NCBI RefSeq assembly: GCF_012317585.1
Contig: NZ_CP042909.1
Coordinates: forward strand, 620,001 to 684,000
Reading direction: 5' to 3'
Length of the DNA stretch: 64,000 nucleotides
From: Thermosulfurimonas marina
GTDB taxonomy: Bacteria; Desulfobacterota; Thermodesulfobacteria; Thermodesulfobacteriales; Thermodesulfobacteriaceae
Part shown: piece by piece, positions 11,049-20,862 of the stretch
How the letters are laid out: every line of letters begins with the position of its first letter
Numbering within the stretch: the first letter of the stretch is position 1
Notes under the pieces: model-generated
What the model saw: the letters and a program-made list of their open reading frames with translations, nothing else
Databases searched by the model: none
What the model was told of the DNA's origin: nothing
Program-made: the position numbers and the translations under genes

Positions 11049-11611
11049 AACTCACCTCCATAGACAAAATTGTTCTCCGCATCCCTTAACCTCGGCTGTT
11101 TTCTATCCTTCTCGGAAAGGATGGGGTCTTCTATGGGCCACTCAATTCCGAGGTCCGGGTCGTTCCATATAATTCCTCTGTCCAGCTCCGGGGCATATTC
11201 CTTGGTAACTTTATAAATAACCTCCGTCCCGTCTTCCAGAGCCACAAAACCGTGGGCGAACCCGGGAGGAACCCAGAGCATAAGCTTGTTCTCTTCAGAG
11301 AGTTCTACTGCTACCCATTTCCCGTACCAGGGGGAGCCTTTTCTTATATCTACAGCAACGTCCCATATCCTCCCCCTCATACATCTGACGAGTTTTCCCT
11401 GCTCCATGGGTCTCAGCTGGTAATGGAGCCCTCTTAAGACTCCCCTCTGGGACCTTGAATGGTTGTCCTGGACAAAATCGTACGGAATCCTGTTGGCTTT
11501 GAACTCTGAAGCTTTGTAGGTTTCCATAAAAAAGCCTCTCTCGTCACCAAAGACCTTCGGTTTAACGAGTATGACGTCTGGAATTTCAAGGGGCTTGAAC
11601 TCAAAGGGCAT
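11045..11611 (-). CDS. rmlC: dTDP-4-dehydrorhamnose 3,5-epimerase
   Basis: RmlC epimerises dTDP-4-keto-6-deoxyglucose at C3 and C5. The 188-residue cupin contains the conserved stretch GVLRGLHYQLRP with the catalytic His, then VRCMRGRIWDVAVDIR, and the typical FAHGFVALED. The length is normal. It overlaps the start of the next gene by four bases (ATGA) and the end of the oxidase gene by 11 bases. Confidence 0.95.
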   Translation of the reverse strand: MPFEFKPLEIPDVILVKPKVFGDERGFFMETYKASEFKANRIPYDFVQDNHSRSQRGVLRGLHYQLRPMEQGKLVRCMRGRIWDVAVDIRKGSPWYGKWVAVELSEENKLMLWVPPGFAHGFVALEDGTEVIYKVTKEYAPELDRGIIWNDPDLGIEWPIEDPILSEKDRKQPRLRDAENNFVYGGEL

Positions 11612-12803
11612 TCCTTCTTACCTCCTGCAAGATATAGTTATTTACAACATATTCGGAAAAGGCAAAGGCGCTTGTGAAGGCCGGCGATATGGCATTCAAT
11701 ATGTGAACGCTATTTCCTTCCTTTATAACAAGGAAGTCCATAACGAGCTCCTTCTTTTCCCAGTCCACAAGTTGTGGTCTTATACCCACCTTGTCGGAGG
11801 GTTCAATATCTTCTATAGAGAGCCCCTCAACCATAGGTTCTATGTCTTTGAAGAAGAATCTGTCCAGATACTTCCTAGGTTCTGTTAAAGCAACGTTCCT
11901 GAATTTTTCGTTTACGAAGAAGAGGTAGGCATCCTGCCACAAAATCTTCAGAGCTTCTCTGTCTATATCCCTCAGAAGACCGTAGTTTTCCCTCCCTAAG
12001 GCCGGTATTGCAGTTGGACCGATGTAAACATCCCCATTATAGCTTTTAGTAAAGTGAACTCCCAAAAACGGGTTTCTTATGTCGGGCACGGGATATATGT
12101 TTCCCCTTACCAGATATCTTTTTTCCTTCTTTAGCTTTTTATAAGTCCCCTTGAAGGGAATTATCCTGTACTTTAATCCGACCCCAAATTCATGAGCTAT
12201 TCTATCAGCGTAAGCTCCCCCGCAATTTATAAAAGTTTCAAACCTTAAACTTCCTCTGTTTGTCAGGATTTCCTTAGAGCTCTTTAACTTTTCAAACTTA
12301 ACTCCTTTAAGGATTTTAACCTTCCCACTTTCCGTAAGTTCCTTTTCAATAGCCTCCAGTATTTTTATGGGATTTACAACAGCTGTCAGTGGAGAGTACA
12401 GTGCAAGCTCAACGGTTCTTGCATAAGGTTCTATCTCTTTAACCCCACTCTCATCCACGAGTTCAACTCTGGCTCCGTTCCTCAGAGCTCTGTTATAAAG
12501 CTCCTTTAATACCTGTATCTCACTCTCACTTTTCGTTACTATAACTTTACCCGTTTCCAGTATGGGTATTCCTTTTTCCTTACAGTATTCCCTCATCAGG
12601 AGATTGCCCTTTAAACAGAACCTGGCTTTAAGGCTGTCGGGAGTGTAATATATGCCTGCGTGTAAGACCCCGCTGTTCCTGCCTGAGGCGTGGACCCCTA
12701 AATCCTTCTCTTTCTCTATAATTGTTATCTCATCCGCCCCTTTTTCTAATAGTTTTCTAGCAATGGAAAGCCCTAAAATACCGCCACCACATATAACTAT
12801 CAT
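11601..12803 (-). CDS. FAD-dependent oxidoreductase, L-2-hydroxyglutarate oxidase (LhgO)-like
   Basis: The 400-residue protein is a DAO-type flavoenzyme. The N-terminus has the dinucleotide fold [17 protein letters not shown] (residues 5-21) and the stretch [13 protein letters not shown], which is characteristic of L-2-hydroxyglutarate dehydrogenase/oxidase. LhgO oxidises L-2-hydroxyglutarate to 2-oxoglutarate and feeds electrons to the membrane quinone pool. Its place between rmlA and rmlC, with overlapping ends on both sides, is unexpected for a carbon-metabolism repair enzyme. It may act on a hydroxyacid group of the polysaccharide; that is inference. Confidence 0.8.
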   Translation of the reverse strand: MIVICGGGILGLSIARKLLEKGADEITIIEKEKDLGVHASGRNSGVLHAGIYYTPDSLKARFCLKGNLLMREYCKEKGIPILETGKVIVTKSESEIQVLKELYNRALRNGARVELVDESGVKEIEPYARTVELALYSPLTAVVNPIKILEAIEKELTESGKVKILKGVKFEKLKSSKEILTNRGSLRFETFINCGGAYADRIAHEFGVGLKYRIIPFKGTYKKLKKEKRYLVRGNIYPVPDIRNPFLGVHFTKSYNGDVYIGPTAIPALGRENYGLLRDIDREALKILWQDAYLFFVNEKFRNVALTEPRKYLDRFFFKDIEPMVEGLSIEDIEPSDKVGIRPQLVDWEKKELVMDFLVIKEGNSVHILNAISPAFTSAFAFSEYVVNNYILQEVRRNAL

Positions 12804-13675
12804 TCCTCTGCAATCCTCATAAGATACTTTCCATACTCAGTCTTGCTCATGGTCTTTGCAAGCTTTATTAACTGCTCCCTATCAATCCATCCGTTCCTGT
12901 AGGCTATCTCCTCTATACACCCTATCATCAAGCCCGTTTTCTTCTCTATGGTCTCCACAAACTCTCCCGCTTCAAGAAAGCTGTCGTGCGTTCCTGCATC
13001 GAACCAGGCAAAACCCCTGCCGAGTATTTTAACCCTCAGCTTCCCTCTCTTCAGATACTCCTCATTTACCGAGGTTATCTCCAGCTCTCCCCTCTTTGAG
13101 GGTTTTACCCTCTTTGCTATTTCTACCACCTCCTCGTCGTAAAAGTAAGCCCCCACAACGGCATAATTGGACCTCGGTTTTTTTGGTTTTTCCTCAAGGG
13201 AGATAACGTTTCCCTTTTCATCAAACTCCACAACACCGAACCTCTCCGGGTCCTTTACGTAGTATCCAAAAACGTAAGCTCCTCCCCTCTCCTGTACCTC
13301 CTTCATAGCCTCCTTCATTATCTTCGGAAGATCATGACCGAAAAATATATTGTCCCCTAGAAGGTAGAAAACTTTATCGCCGTTTATAAACTTCTCCCCC
13401 AGTATGAGGCCTTCCGCAAGCCCCCTCGGCTTTTCCTGAATAGCGTATTCTATACTCATACCCAGCTGGCTCCCATCACCGAGTAGTTTTTTAAAACTTT
13501 CTAAGTCCTGAGGATTCACGACCAGAAGAACCTCCCTTATCCTGAGCAGCATAACAAGAGAAAGGGGATAGTAAATCATCGGCTTGTTGTAAATGGGAAG
13601 AAGATGCTTATTAACCACTTTCGTAACGGGATATAACCTTGTTCCACTACCTCCTGCAAGGATGATTGATTTCAT
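12800..13675 (-). CDS. rmlA: Glucose-1-phosphate thymidylyltransferase
   Basis: RmlA makes dTDP-glucose from glucose-1-phosphate and dTTP. The 291-residue enzyme opens with the signature [13 protein letters not shown] and [14 protein letters not shown], followed by [12 protein letters not shown]. The C-terminal end [20 protein letters not shown] is typical. A four-base overlap joins it to the LhgO-like gene. It marks the upstream border of the moderately AT-rich rml block. No rmlB is present in the window. Confidence 0.96.
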   Translation of the reverse strand: MKSIILAGGSGTRLYPVTKVVNKHLLPIYNKPMIYYPLSLVMLLRIREVLLVVNPQDLESFKKLLGDGSQLGMSIEYAIQEKPRGLAEGLILGEKFINGDKVFYLLGDNIFFGHDLPKIMKEAMKEVQERGGAYVFGYYVKDPERFGVVEFDEKGNVISLEEKPKKPRSNYAVVGAYFYDEEVVEIAKRVKPSKRGELEITSVNEEYLKRGKLRVKILGRGFAWFDAGTHDSFLEAGEFVETIEKKTGLMIGCIEEIAYRNGWIDREQLIKLAKTMSKTEYGKYLMRIAEE

Positions 13676-13678
13676 TTG

Positions 13679-14509
13679 TTAGCCTCCTATACCGAGCTTT
13701 TCTAAAGTTTTTTTATTTATTTCTTTTCTTTCTTTATCAAAAAACCAGCCCCATTTGTTAAAATAATAAATAGCTGATTTTATGTGATAAGTTAACAATT
13801 TCCAATTCTTGTATGAACCTTTTCCAAACTCATGATATATATAAACATGTGGATAATATACAGTTTTAGAAAATTTATAAATTCTTCTTGATAAATCCGT
13901 ATCTTCCAAATACATAAAAAATCTTTCATCAAACAAACCAACTTTTTCTAAAACTTGAGTTCTTATAAACATAAAACACCCAGAAAGGTGAGAGACTACC
14001 ATCATTTTGTTATATCCGGTAAATCTAAGCTCATAGATTTCATTCCTTTTTTCTATATATTTTTTAAATGGTGGAAAGTTTAAGAATCTTCTTCCAAATA
14101 AATCAAAAGGAGTTGGCAAGAGTTTACAAAGATATTGGATTTTTCCATCGGGATATAACACTTTTGGCATAACAAGACCAACATCTGTATTTTCTTCCAT
14201 AAATTTATAAAGCTCTTCTAATACGCCTTTTTCAAAATATACATCCGGATTTAATACAAGATGATAAGGTACTTTCTCCTCTATGGATTTTCTTAAAGCT
14301 ATATTGTGAGCTTTTCCAAAACCCAAATTTTTCCCATTAAAAATATATTCTATTCTATTATCATGATTTTTAAATTTTGATAAAATGTTTTTGGGTGAAT
14401 TATCTATTAGAAATATTTTGTGTACCAAATTGCTTGTAATAACACTGTTAAGACATTTTTTTAACATATTTTCAGGTGTATTGTATAAGACAACAGATAT
14501 ATTTAACAC
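13679..14509 (-). CDS. Family 2 glycosyltransferase (rhamnosyltransferase-like)
   Basis: The 276-residue protein has a GT-A fold front end (ISVVLYNTPENMLKKCLNSV), a donor-site stretch LVLNPDVYF and the C-terminal FDERFFMYLEDTDLSRR that is typical of WbbL-like rhamnosyltransferases. It probably adds one sugar of the O-antigen repeat at the inner membrane. The coding sequence is very AT-rich compared with the rml genes just downstream, suggesting a different source. Three bases separate its stop from the rmlA start. Confidence 0.85.
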   Translation of the reverse strand: MLNISVVLYNTPENMLKKCLNSVITSNLVHKIFLIDNSPKNILSKFKNHDNRIEYIFNGKNLGFGKAHNIALRKSIEEKVPYHLVLNPDVYFEKGVLEELYKFMEENTDVGLVMPKVLYPDGKIQYLCKLLPTPFDLFGRRFLNFPPFKKYIEKRNEIYELRFTGYNKMMVVSHLSGCFMFIRTQVLEKVGLFDERFFMYLEDTDLSRRIYKFSKTVYYPHVYIYHEFGKGSYKNWKLLTYHIKSAIYYFNKWGWFFDKERKEINKKTLEKLGIGG

Positions 14510-14510
14510 T

Positions 14511-15662
14511 TTAAAGCTCCTCCTTTATAATCTTCCAAAACAAATTAGATATTTTTTTTATATCAAACTTAATGCTGTGTGCTTTTAGCATTTCTTTTAA
14601 ATGTCTTCTATCTTTTTCAGATAAATTATAGATTTCCAATACTAAATTAACAAACTCATTTGTATTAAAAGGAGAAGCAAGATATGGATAATTAGAAGGT
14701 AAAGTTTCTCTTAATCCTTTAATATTAAAAGCAATTACTGGAATTCCAATAGACATTGATTCCAAAGCTACACGAGAAAATGTTTCTGAACGTGATGTTA
14801 TCGTTACACAATTTGAGTATTTCAAATATTTAAAAATATTTTTAGTAACACCTGTTATATATACTCTATCATCTAATCCTTCTTGCTTAAGTTTGGAAAT
14901 AAATTCATATCTATCTTTATCATATAAAAAATCACCTATAATTACAAATGCTATATCATCTTGTCCTTTAAAATTTTTTATTATATCTAAAAACAAATCA
15001 AATCCCTTTATTTTAGTTAGAATCCCTACATTTGAAACAATAAAGTTGTATTTATTTATAAATTGGAGAAATCTATCTTCTGGATTTTCCTTGATTAAAT
15101 AAGCGATTTCCTCAAAATTAATTCCATTTGGAATAACAAAAATATTTTTATTACAACCTAATTTATCCTTAATCCATTTTTCTTGGTCATTGTTAACTAC
15201 TAATATTTTGTCTGCTAAGCATATAGTTTTCTTCCTGAGAAATTTAAATGCTCTAAACGTTTCTTCATACTCGTGGACATAAAGAATAATCTTATAGTTA
15301 AAGATTCTTTTTAAAAGGCTTGAAACAATTAAAGCCCTGCTATTTGCTGCACTATTTATAACAATAAGATTCGGTTTTATATATATTAAATAATAAATTA
15401 TTTTAGGAATTGCCATAATTCTTTGAGCCAAATCCACAAATGAGTTTTTACTCGGATAAGGTGTAATTATTTTCATATTATTTATATATTTTGCAAATTC
15501 TTTCTTTAAATCGTTGAACCTTAACCCTAATAAACAAACTTCAGAATCAATATAACTGGGTTTATTCTTTATTAATTCTAATAAAGCTTTTGGAGCACCT
15601 GAAGAATTTAAAGAATGGCTAATAAGTAGAATTTTCTTTTTAATCATATTCGATATTGGCAT
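14511..15662 (-). CDS. Family 4 (GT-B) glycosyltransferase
   Basis: The 383-residue protein has an N-terminal acceptor domain (LLISHSLNSSGAPKALLEL) and a C-terminal donor domain with the E-x7-E-like stretch ETFSRVALESMSIGIPVIAF, as in GT1/GT4 retaining transferases. ATG 15662 is favoured over an ATG five codons later because AAGGAG precedes it at good spacing. It overlaps the 3' end of the wzy-like gene by 23 bases. Sugar and acceptor are unknown. Confidence 0.85.
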   Translation of the reverse strand: MPISNMIKKKILLISHSLNSSGAPKALLELIKNKPSYIDSEVCLLGLRFNDLKKEFAKYINNMKIITPYPSKNSFVDLAQRIMAIPKIIYYLIYIKPNLIVINSAANSRALIVSSLLKRIFNYKIILYVHEYEETFRAFKFLRKKTICLADKILVVNNDQEKWIKDKLGCNKNIFVIPNGINFEEIAYLIKENPEDRFLQFINKYNFIVSNVGILTKIKGFDLFLDIIKNFKGQDDIAFVIIGDFLYDKDRYEFISKLKQEGLDDRVYITGVTKNIFKYLKYSNCVTITSRSETFSRVALESMSIGIPVIAFNIKGLRETLPSNYPYLASPFNTNEFVNLVLEIYNLSEKDRRHLKEMLKAHSIKFDIKKISNLFWKIIKEEL

Positions 15663-16894
15663 TAAAATTTCTCCTTAGAAAATATGATTTTTTTAAAAAA
15701 ATTAAAGAATATATTGCAACGAATATAAAAAATACTTCGGTATTAAAATAACCTGTTCCTCGAATAAATAAGTCAATAAAAAAACCTGCAATTATACCAT
15801 AAAAATATGTCGATTTTGATATTTTCACAGGGTAAATTAATAGAAATTTTATAAACCAGTATATATATAAAATTAGAATCCCAATTCCTAAAATTCCAAA
15901 TTCTGTAATTAGTTTAGAAGCCACAAAACTACCATTTTCTAAGTTTAAAATCTTACCAGTAATTTTTTCAATTACATAACTATAGTCACTCAAATAAGTT
16001 TCTTGTGTACCAAGCATCTGAAAGCCTAATCCAAAACCGTAATTCGCTTTAAAATTATAAAAAGCCAACTTCCAACCTTGTAAATATACCAAAGTGGAAA
16101 GGTTTTCTATTTTTTCATCATTTGAAATAACACCAATTATTCTTTCATAAAAGTAAGGATTTTTAAGTAATTCAAATAAACCACTAAACCAAATTAAAAA
16201 GATTATTAAATATGATAATATAAAATATCTCTTTTTGTATAAATTTTTTTAAAAAAAAAAACAAGGTGGTTAATAAAGTACTAATTAATAGAGTTGCTGA
16301 AGGTAATAAAAAAGATAAAAGGCTAGCATTTATTAAAACAAATAATCCTTTTTTAAAGTTAGTTACTAAAATATACGGAATTAAAAATATATTTATAGCT
16401 AAAGCAAGATGACTAGGTTCCGATATAGGAAAAACAGGTTTGTTTAATAAACCATAATTACAAAAAGAAGGATCATAAAATTTACTTAAAAATCCAACAG
16501 TAAATAAAGTATTTAGAATTACAAAAGTAATTTTTTCAATTTCAAAAATACTCAATTTGATAAATTTTTTACTCAGTAAATAAGAAGCTATTAACATAAA
16601 ATAGAAAGGTAGTAAGGATAATAATGGTTTTATATACCCTGTTTTAAAATATATAATAATAGATATTAGATGTAAAAATACTAATATAAACATAAGAATT
16701 AAAAGCAACTCTATATTTATTTTAAATTTGCGAAAATTAAACATAATAACTATCACGCAAGCTAAAAGCAAACCTACTGTAACGGAAGAGGTATTAAAAC
16801 ATACAAATATAAATTCTGGTAAAAAAATTAATAGTAATATTTCTAAAGTTAAAATTAAATTTCCTGAAAAGGTATATTTCATTTTTTGACCCAT
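15640..16894 (-). pseudogene. O-antigen polymerase/ligase-like membrane protein (Wzy-like), frameshifted at a homopolymer
   Basis: Two adjoining reading frames together make one polytopic membrane protein. The front (16184-16894, 236 residues) carries about seven hydrophobic segments; the back (open from about 16248 to 15640, over 200 residues) carries the rest, including a stretch YGFGLGFQMLGTQETYLSDY that resembles the large loop of O-antigen ligase/polymerase proteins. They meet at a run of 11 T and 7 A on the coding strand (16244-16261). One extra base there separates them; a +1 correction gives FFFLKKNLYKKRY with no gap. It may be a sequencing error, a decayed gene, a phase-variation switch or a slippage site. 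Confidence 0.75.
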
Positions 16895-17931
16895 AAATAC
16901 TTAAAAGCCTTTAAACATCCCAAAATATAATTTTTATCCCTTTGCACAATCGCCTTAATAAGCCTGACAAATCGTATTAAAATAATAGATACCATTTCTA
17001 TTTTACTATGGTATTTTCTCGAATACATTAACATTCCTCTCGTATAGAAATATACTGCTTTTTGACTATTTCTTCCGATAGATGTCCCTCCTTTATCATA
17101 AACGGTTACATCCTTGATAACTAAAAATTTATATCCTTTTTTAGTTGCGTATGTGCACCAATCAGCTTCTTCCCAATATAAAAAATAATCTTCTGGAAGT
17201 AATCCTATCTCTTTGAAAGTATGTAAATAAGTTATTAAACTCCCTCCAGAAATAAATGAAATTTTATTAATTTCTTTCGAACTTTTTACAGGTTTAACTG
17301 TACCCACAAATGGCAATATTTTCCATCCACCAAATAGTAAGAGTACATTTATATTATTATAATCTTTTATGATTGTTCCAAAAATGTTTTTATTATTTTT
17401 TAAGTTTTTTTCAAACTCAATAATTTTGCAAATAGATTGTTTTTCAACTACCATATCAGGATTTAATAACCATATTAATGTATTTTCCAAATCGACTTCT
17501 TTTTTTAAAAGATACCTTATAGCCACATTATTTCCACCGGCAAAGCCTAAATTTTCTCCTGATTGAATAAAAATAAGAGGGTATCTGGTAGTAATTCCTT
17601 CTGGGATTTTATCCATCAAACTTTCTTCAAGCTCAGGATTTCCTCCCTTTTCTGCTTCTTCACGGTTGTAGTAAACATAAGGAATTGGCTTTTTAACAGG
17701 TGGAAAAGAAAGATATCTTAAAGGATGGTTAGGATTAACCCACACATCAAGCTTACCTTCAACCCATGCTTTTATGTATTCCATAGAGTTGTTTGGTGAG
17801 TTATTATCCACCACTATAACCTGATAATTAGGATAATCATTTCTTAATACACTCTCCAAACACTCAATCGTATCCGCCCAGCCGTTGTAATTAAGAACTA
17901 TTATGTAAACTTTAGGAAAACTTCTATTCAT
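16879..17931 (-). CDS. Family 2 glycosyltransferase
   Basis: The 350-residue protein opens with VYIIVLNYNGWADTIECLESV, a GT2 signature, then VIVVDNNS and the donor-site stretch LIWLLNPDMVVEK. It has an unusual insertion of about 60 residues between the first strand pair and the GENLGFAGGNNVAI motif (residues about 60-115, rich in Pro and charged residues). The closing WEEADWCTYATKKGYKF is typical of rhamnosyl/galactofuranosyl-type GT2 enzymes. It overlaps the wzy-like gene by 16 bases and the sulfotransferase gene by 8. Confidence 0.85.
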   Translation of the reverse strand: MNRSFPKVYIIVLNYNGWADTIECLESVLRNDYPNYQVIVVDNNSPNNSMEYIKAWVEGKLDVWVNPNHPLRYLSFPPVKKPIPYVYYNREEAEKGGNPELEESLMDKIPEGITTRYPLIFIQSGENLGFAGGNNVAIRYLLKKEVDLENTLIWLLNPDMVVEKQSICKIIEFEKNLKNNKNIFGTIIKDYNNINVLLLFGGWKILPFVGTVKPVKSSKEINKISFISGGSLITYLHTFKEIGLLPEDYFLYWEEADWCTYATKKGYKFLVIKDVTVYDKGGTSIGRNSQKAVYFYTRGMLMYSRKYHSKIEMVSIILIRFVRLIKAIVQRDKNYILGCLKAFKYLWVKK

Positions 17932-18805
17932 ACCAAATCCTTAAATCTTTTTCCAAGATAATTTCTAAATCTTTAATGTCATCTATAAAATATTGAGATA
18001 ATAATTTCTTCCTGACGTTCCTACTTAGTTCAGGAGGTTTCATAGGCTTCTGATTAATTTTATCTAAAGTCATCAAAATCTTTTGTCTTAATTTTTTACT
18101 TGGCATTAGAAATTTTCCTACTTTCTTTACATAGTTAGGTTTGTATATAAAATCTCTCAACATTTTTAACCTAGGCATGCTTGCTGGATTACTTTTGATA
18201 TTAAGATCCAGAACTACTTTTGTATCTACCTCTAAAAATTTCAACAGAGATTTAATTGTCTTTTCTCTATCCTTCAGAAATTCTGTTTCAAATATAATGA
18301 AAAACATATTTTCCTTTGAAAAGAATTTTAGATACCGTTTTATTTGTTTGGCATATAATCCTCTATCTATATAACTAAAATGGTTTTTATGGAATTCATT
18401 TATTTTTATTCTCTCTTCCTCTAATTCTATAGCCCTTTCAAAGGTTTCTGTTTCATACCCTCGTCTATAACTCATCCAATAATGAGAATATGCTCTATCT
18501 ACCGGATTTCTTAACATAAATATTATCTTGACATCCTTTCCTAAGTGTTTATATATCCTTTCAGGAACATATTCAAAATACATATATTCTGGATCAATCT
18601 CACCTACAGCTTTTTCTCCATTCCACTTTCCAAAAAACTCTTTCTCATAGTAATCTAAACCTTTTTTATATTTAGAATTATCTTGAAAAAATTTGGTTTC
18701 TTTTATTTCAGGAAGATATATTTCTGGATGCTGGATTAATATATCGTGCAATGTTGTAGTTCCTGCCTTTTGAGCACCTACACATAGAAAGTTAGGTAAT
18801 GGCAT
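17924..18805 (-). CDS. PAPS-dependent sulfotransferase
   Basis: The 293-residue protein has the two PAPS-binding signatures: the 5'-phosphosulfate loop FLCVGAQKAGTTTLHDIL at residues 6-23 and the 3'-phosphate motif MLRNPVDRAYSHYWMSYR. These are typical of the heparan-sulfate/NodH type of sulfotransferase. It should move sulfate from PAPS onto a sugar hydroxyl of the surface polysaccharide. ATG 18805 is chosen because AGGAGGAA lies six bases upstream. It sits between a glycosyltransferase and an acetyltransferase in the O-antigen operon. The acceptor is unknown. Confidence 0.9.
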   Translation of the reverse strand: MPLPNFLCVGAQKAGTTTLHDILIQHPEIYLPEIKETKFFQDNSKYKKGLDYYEKEFFGKWNGEKAVGEIDPEYMYFEYVPERIYKHLGKDVKIIFMLRNPVDRAYSHYWMSYRRGYETETFERAIELEEERIKINEFHKNHFSYIDRGLYAKQIKRYLKFFSKENMFFIIFETEFLKDREKTIKSLLKFLEVDTKVVLDLNIKSNPASMPRLKMLRDFIYKPNYVKKVGKFLMPSKKLRQKILMTLDKINQKPMKPPELSRNVRKKLLSQYFIDDIKDLEIILEKDLRIWYE

Positions 18806-18816
18806 CAATGTTCCTC

Positions 18817-19392
18817 CTATTTACGATATTTAATAATCTTAGCTGGAACCCCTCCTACTACAGCGTAAGGAGGGACATCTTTAGTAACAACTGCTCCAGC
18901 AGCTACTATAGCCCCCTTTCCTATTTTTACTCCTTTAGTGATTATAGCTCCATGGCCAATCCATACATCATCCTCTATAACAACAGGTGCTGTGCTGATT
19001 CCTTGTTGAATCATGGGAAGATCTGTTCTATTAAATTTGTGGTCTGTATCTCTGATTGAAACATTATGTGCTATCATAACATTATTACCGATAATAATTT
19101 TTTCGTTAACTCCAATTACTGAGTATGAACCTATAAATGAGTTCTTTCCTATTTCTAAGATTCCAGAACCTTGAATAATCGTATTGCTTCTTATATTAGC
19201 TTTTTCCTTTAATATAATTCTTAAAGGTTTGTTATTTATCCAAAAAAATATACATTTAACATCTTTCTGAACAAATGCCCCTCTTTCTATCTTCACAAAG
19301 GGAAAGTATTTGACTTTAAAAACAATAGTCCACCATTTATTCGATAATTTTTGTATCAACTTAGTATAAATTTTACACAACTTCAGAAACAT
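18817..19392 (-). CDS. Hexapeptide-repeat acyltransferase (WbbJ/CatB type)
   Basis: The 191-residue protein is a left-handed beta-helix acyltransferase. The C-terminal half has the motif sequence DTDHKF, then [20 protein letters not shown] and [17 protein letters not shown], standard for O-acetyltransferases acting on sugars. The N-terminal 90 residues are less typical but carry further hexapeptide turns. It probably O-acetylates the repeat unit. It overlaps the wzx start of the upstream gene by ten bases. Confidence 0.85.
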   Translation of the reverse strand: MFLKLCKIYTKLIQKLSNKWWTIVFKVKYFPFVKIERGAFVQKDVKCIFFWINNKPLRIILKEKANIRSNTIIQGSGILEIGKNSFIGSYSVIGVNEKIIIGNNVMIAHNVSIRDTDHKFNRTDLPMIQQGISTAPVVIEDDVWIGHGAIITKGVKIGKGAIVAAGAVVTKDVPPYAVVGGVPAKIIKYRK

Positions 19393-20741
19393 CTTCTCTC
19401 CAGAAAGTTCGGAAGATAAAAAAACCTTAATTTATAATTCACTTTTAAATATAAAATGCAAAGTATGTTCCAAAGAGTTACAGTTATAGCTGTAGAAATT
19501 GCAGCTCCTAATAACCCATATTTTGGTATCAAAATAAAATTTAATACTATATTCACTAAAGTTGATAGTAAAGCAGTGTAAAGTAATATTCTCTGGTTAT
19601 TAGTCATATTTAATATATATCCAACACTCCCACTTGCAGCATTAACAAACTGTCCTAACGAAAGTATTACAAGCGCCATGGCTCCTTTCTTGAACTCCTC
19701 TCCGAATATACCCATAAAGAACTCCGGGAAGAATATATATAACACAAGTATGGGAGCCGAGTTCCAGAATATTAACTTAGTAGATTGCTGAGCTACCTTT
19801 TTTAGCCCTTCCAGGTCATTCTTTCCCCAGAACTCGGCAAACTTGGGTGCTGCAATTGAATTTATTGCCATCAAAGTGAAACTAGTAATTGTAGAAAGCC
19901 TCACCGCTACATTATAAATTCCTACCTCCTCTTCCGTCCTCCACATCCCGAGCATTATCGTATCCGTCCAGGACATTATCATAGAAAGAGAGCTTGACAT
20001 GAGCATGGGAAAAGAAACAGAGAGGATATCCCTAAGAGAAATATCTTCTCGTATCCCGTTTGTTTTAACGAATTCTCTTTGGAGAAGTAAGGAACTTAAC
20101 AAGAACGCTATTCCTATTCCGATAACATAAGCATAGATGACCGCTTCTGTACTTTTGATATGTAAATAGGTGAAGAAGATTCCAAGGAAGAATAAGGCAA
20201 TAAGAAATGGCAGCAAATTTTGAAATATCGTGTATTCCTTTATTTTTTTAAAAGCCCTTAGGCTTTCCGAGTTTATGTACAGCAACACAAAAGGAATCAC
20301 TGCCAAGACTGTAAACCTCAAGTAAGGAGTTAAATAACTTTTACCGAAAACCTTTTCGGAAAGCACAGGAGCCAGGAAGTAGAGAGCAACGGAAAGGGAT
20401 AGAGAAAAGGGGACAACCAGAATTAATGATTTGAGATATATACTTCTCGCGGTTGCTCCCTTCCCCTGAGCGTTGTACTGAGCTATGAACCTCAAAAGTG
20501 CCGTGTCAAGTCCCAGCCTACCTATAACAGAGGTTATCTGGAGAACGGTAAGGCATAGGGCAAATATACCCCATGCCCCCGCACCGAGGTTTCTCGTAAC
20601 AGAAAGGGTAAAGATGTAGGCTACGGCAAAGCCTAAAACCCTTAGAACGAAGAAGGTCAAGCTTCCCTTTATCAGCTCCTTAAGATGAGGGTCTCCATTT
20701 ATCCTTGCTTTAAACTTCTCCACAGCAGGAATATCTATCAT
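19383..20741 (-). CDS. wzx: O-antigen flippase Wzx (polysaccharide biosynthesis MATE-like family)
   Basis: The 452-residue protein has 12-14 hydrophobic segments and the early stretch [22 protein letters not shown] followed by [17 protein letters not shown], typical of lipid-linked repeat-unit flippases. It would move the finished O-unit across the inner membrane before Wzy polymerises it. It is the first gene of the minus-strand operon; no strong ribosome site is visible. It is less AT-rich than the following five genes. Confidence 0.88.
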   Translation of the reverse strand: MIDIPAVEKFKARINGDPHLKELIKGSLTFFVLRVLGFAVAYIFTLSVTRNLGAGAWGIFALCLTVLQITSVIGRLGLDTALLRFIAQYNAQGKGATARSIYLKSLILVVPFSLSLSVALYFLAPVLSEKVFGKSYLTPYLRFTVLAVIPFVLLYINSESLRAFKKIKEYTIFQNLLPFLIALFFLGIFFTYLHIKSTEAVIYAYVIGIGIAFLLSSLLLQREFVKTNGIREDISLRDILSVSFPMLMSSSLSMIMSWTDTIMLGMWRTEEEVGIYNVAVRLSTITSFTLMAINSIAAPKFAEFWGKNDLEGLKKVAQQSTKLIFWNSAPILVLYIFFPEFFMGIFGEEFKKGAMALVILSLGQFVNAASGSVGYILNMTNNQRILLYTALLSTLVNIVLNFILIPKYGLLGAAISTAITVTLWNILCILYLKVNYKLRFFYLPNFLERRCF

Positions 20742-20862
20742 GGCGATTTAGCTTTGTAAACTTCTTCCAGAATACCCGTAAAAGGACAAGGCGGGTTTGA
20801 ATTGTGGGCCTCTCGGGTTAAGATGAAGCCGTCAGATTTGACCAAAAGGGGCCAGGACCGAG

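Larger units (their letters stand above)
9101..20741 (-). other. Acquired O-antigen/LPS biosynthesis island
   Basis: All genes in this segment read on the minus strand and deal with surface polysaccharide. Base composition drops sharply relative to the flanks: the rml part (9.2-13.7 kb) and wzx (19.4-20.7 kb) are moderately AT-rich, while the glycosyltransferase-wzy-sulfotransferase core (13.7-19.4 kb) is strongly AT-rich with ATA, AGA and AAA codons. Insertion-sequence debris and a tRNA gene lie at the left edge. No insertion element or repeated tRNA end is visible at the right edge, 20742-20862. Transfer is inferred from composition and content; the three zones suggest a mosaic origin. Confidence 0.8.

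Noticed and set aside
20742-20862. Possible attachment-site repeat of the tRNA-Asn end at the right island edge
   Set aside because: No copy of the tRNA 3' sequence was found in this gap, so site-specific tRNA integration is not supported.
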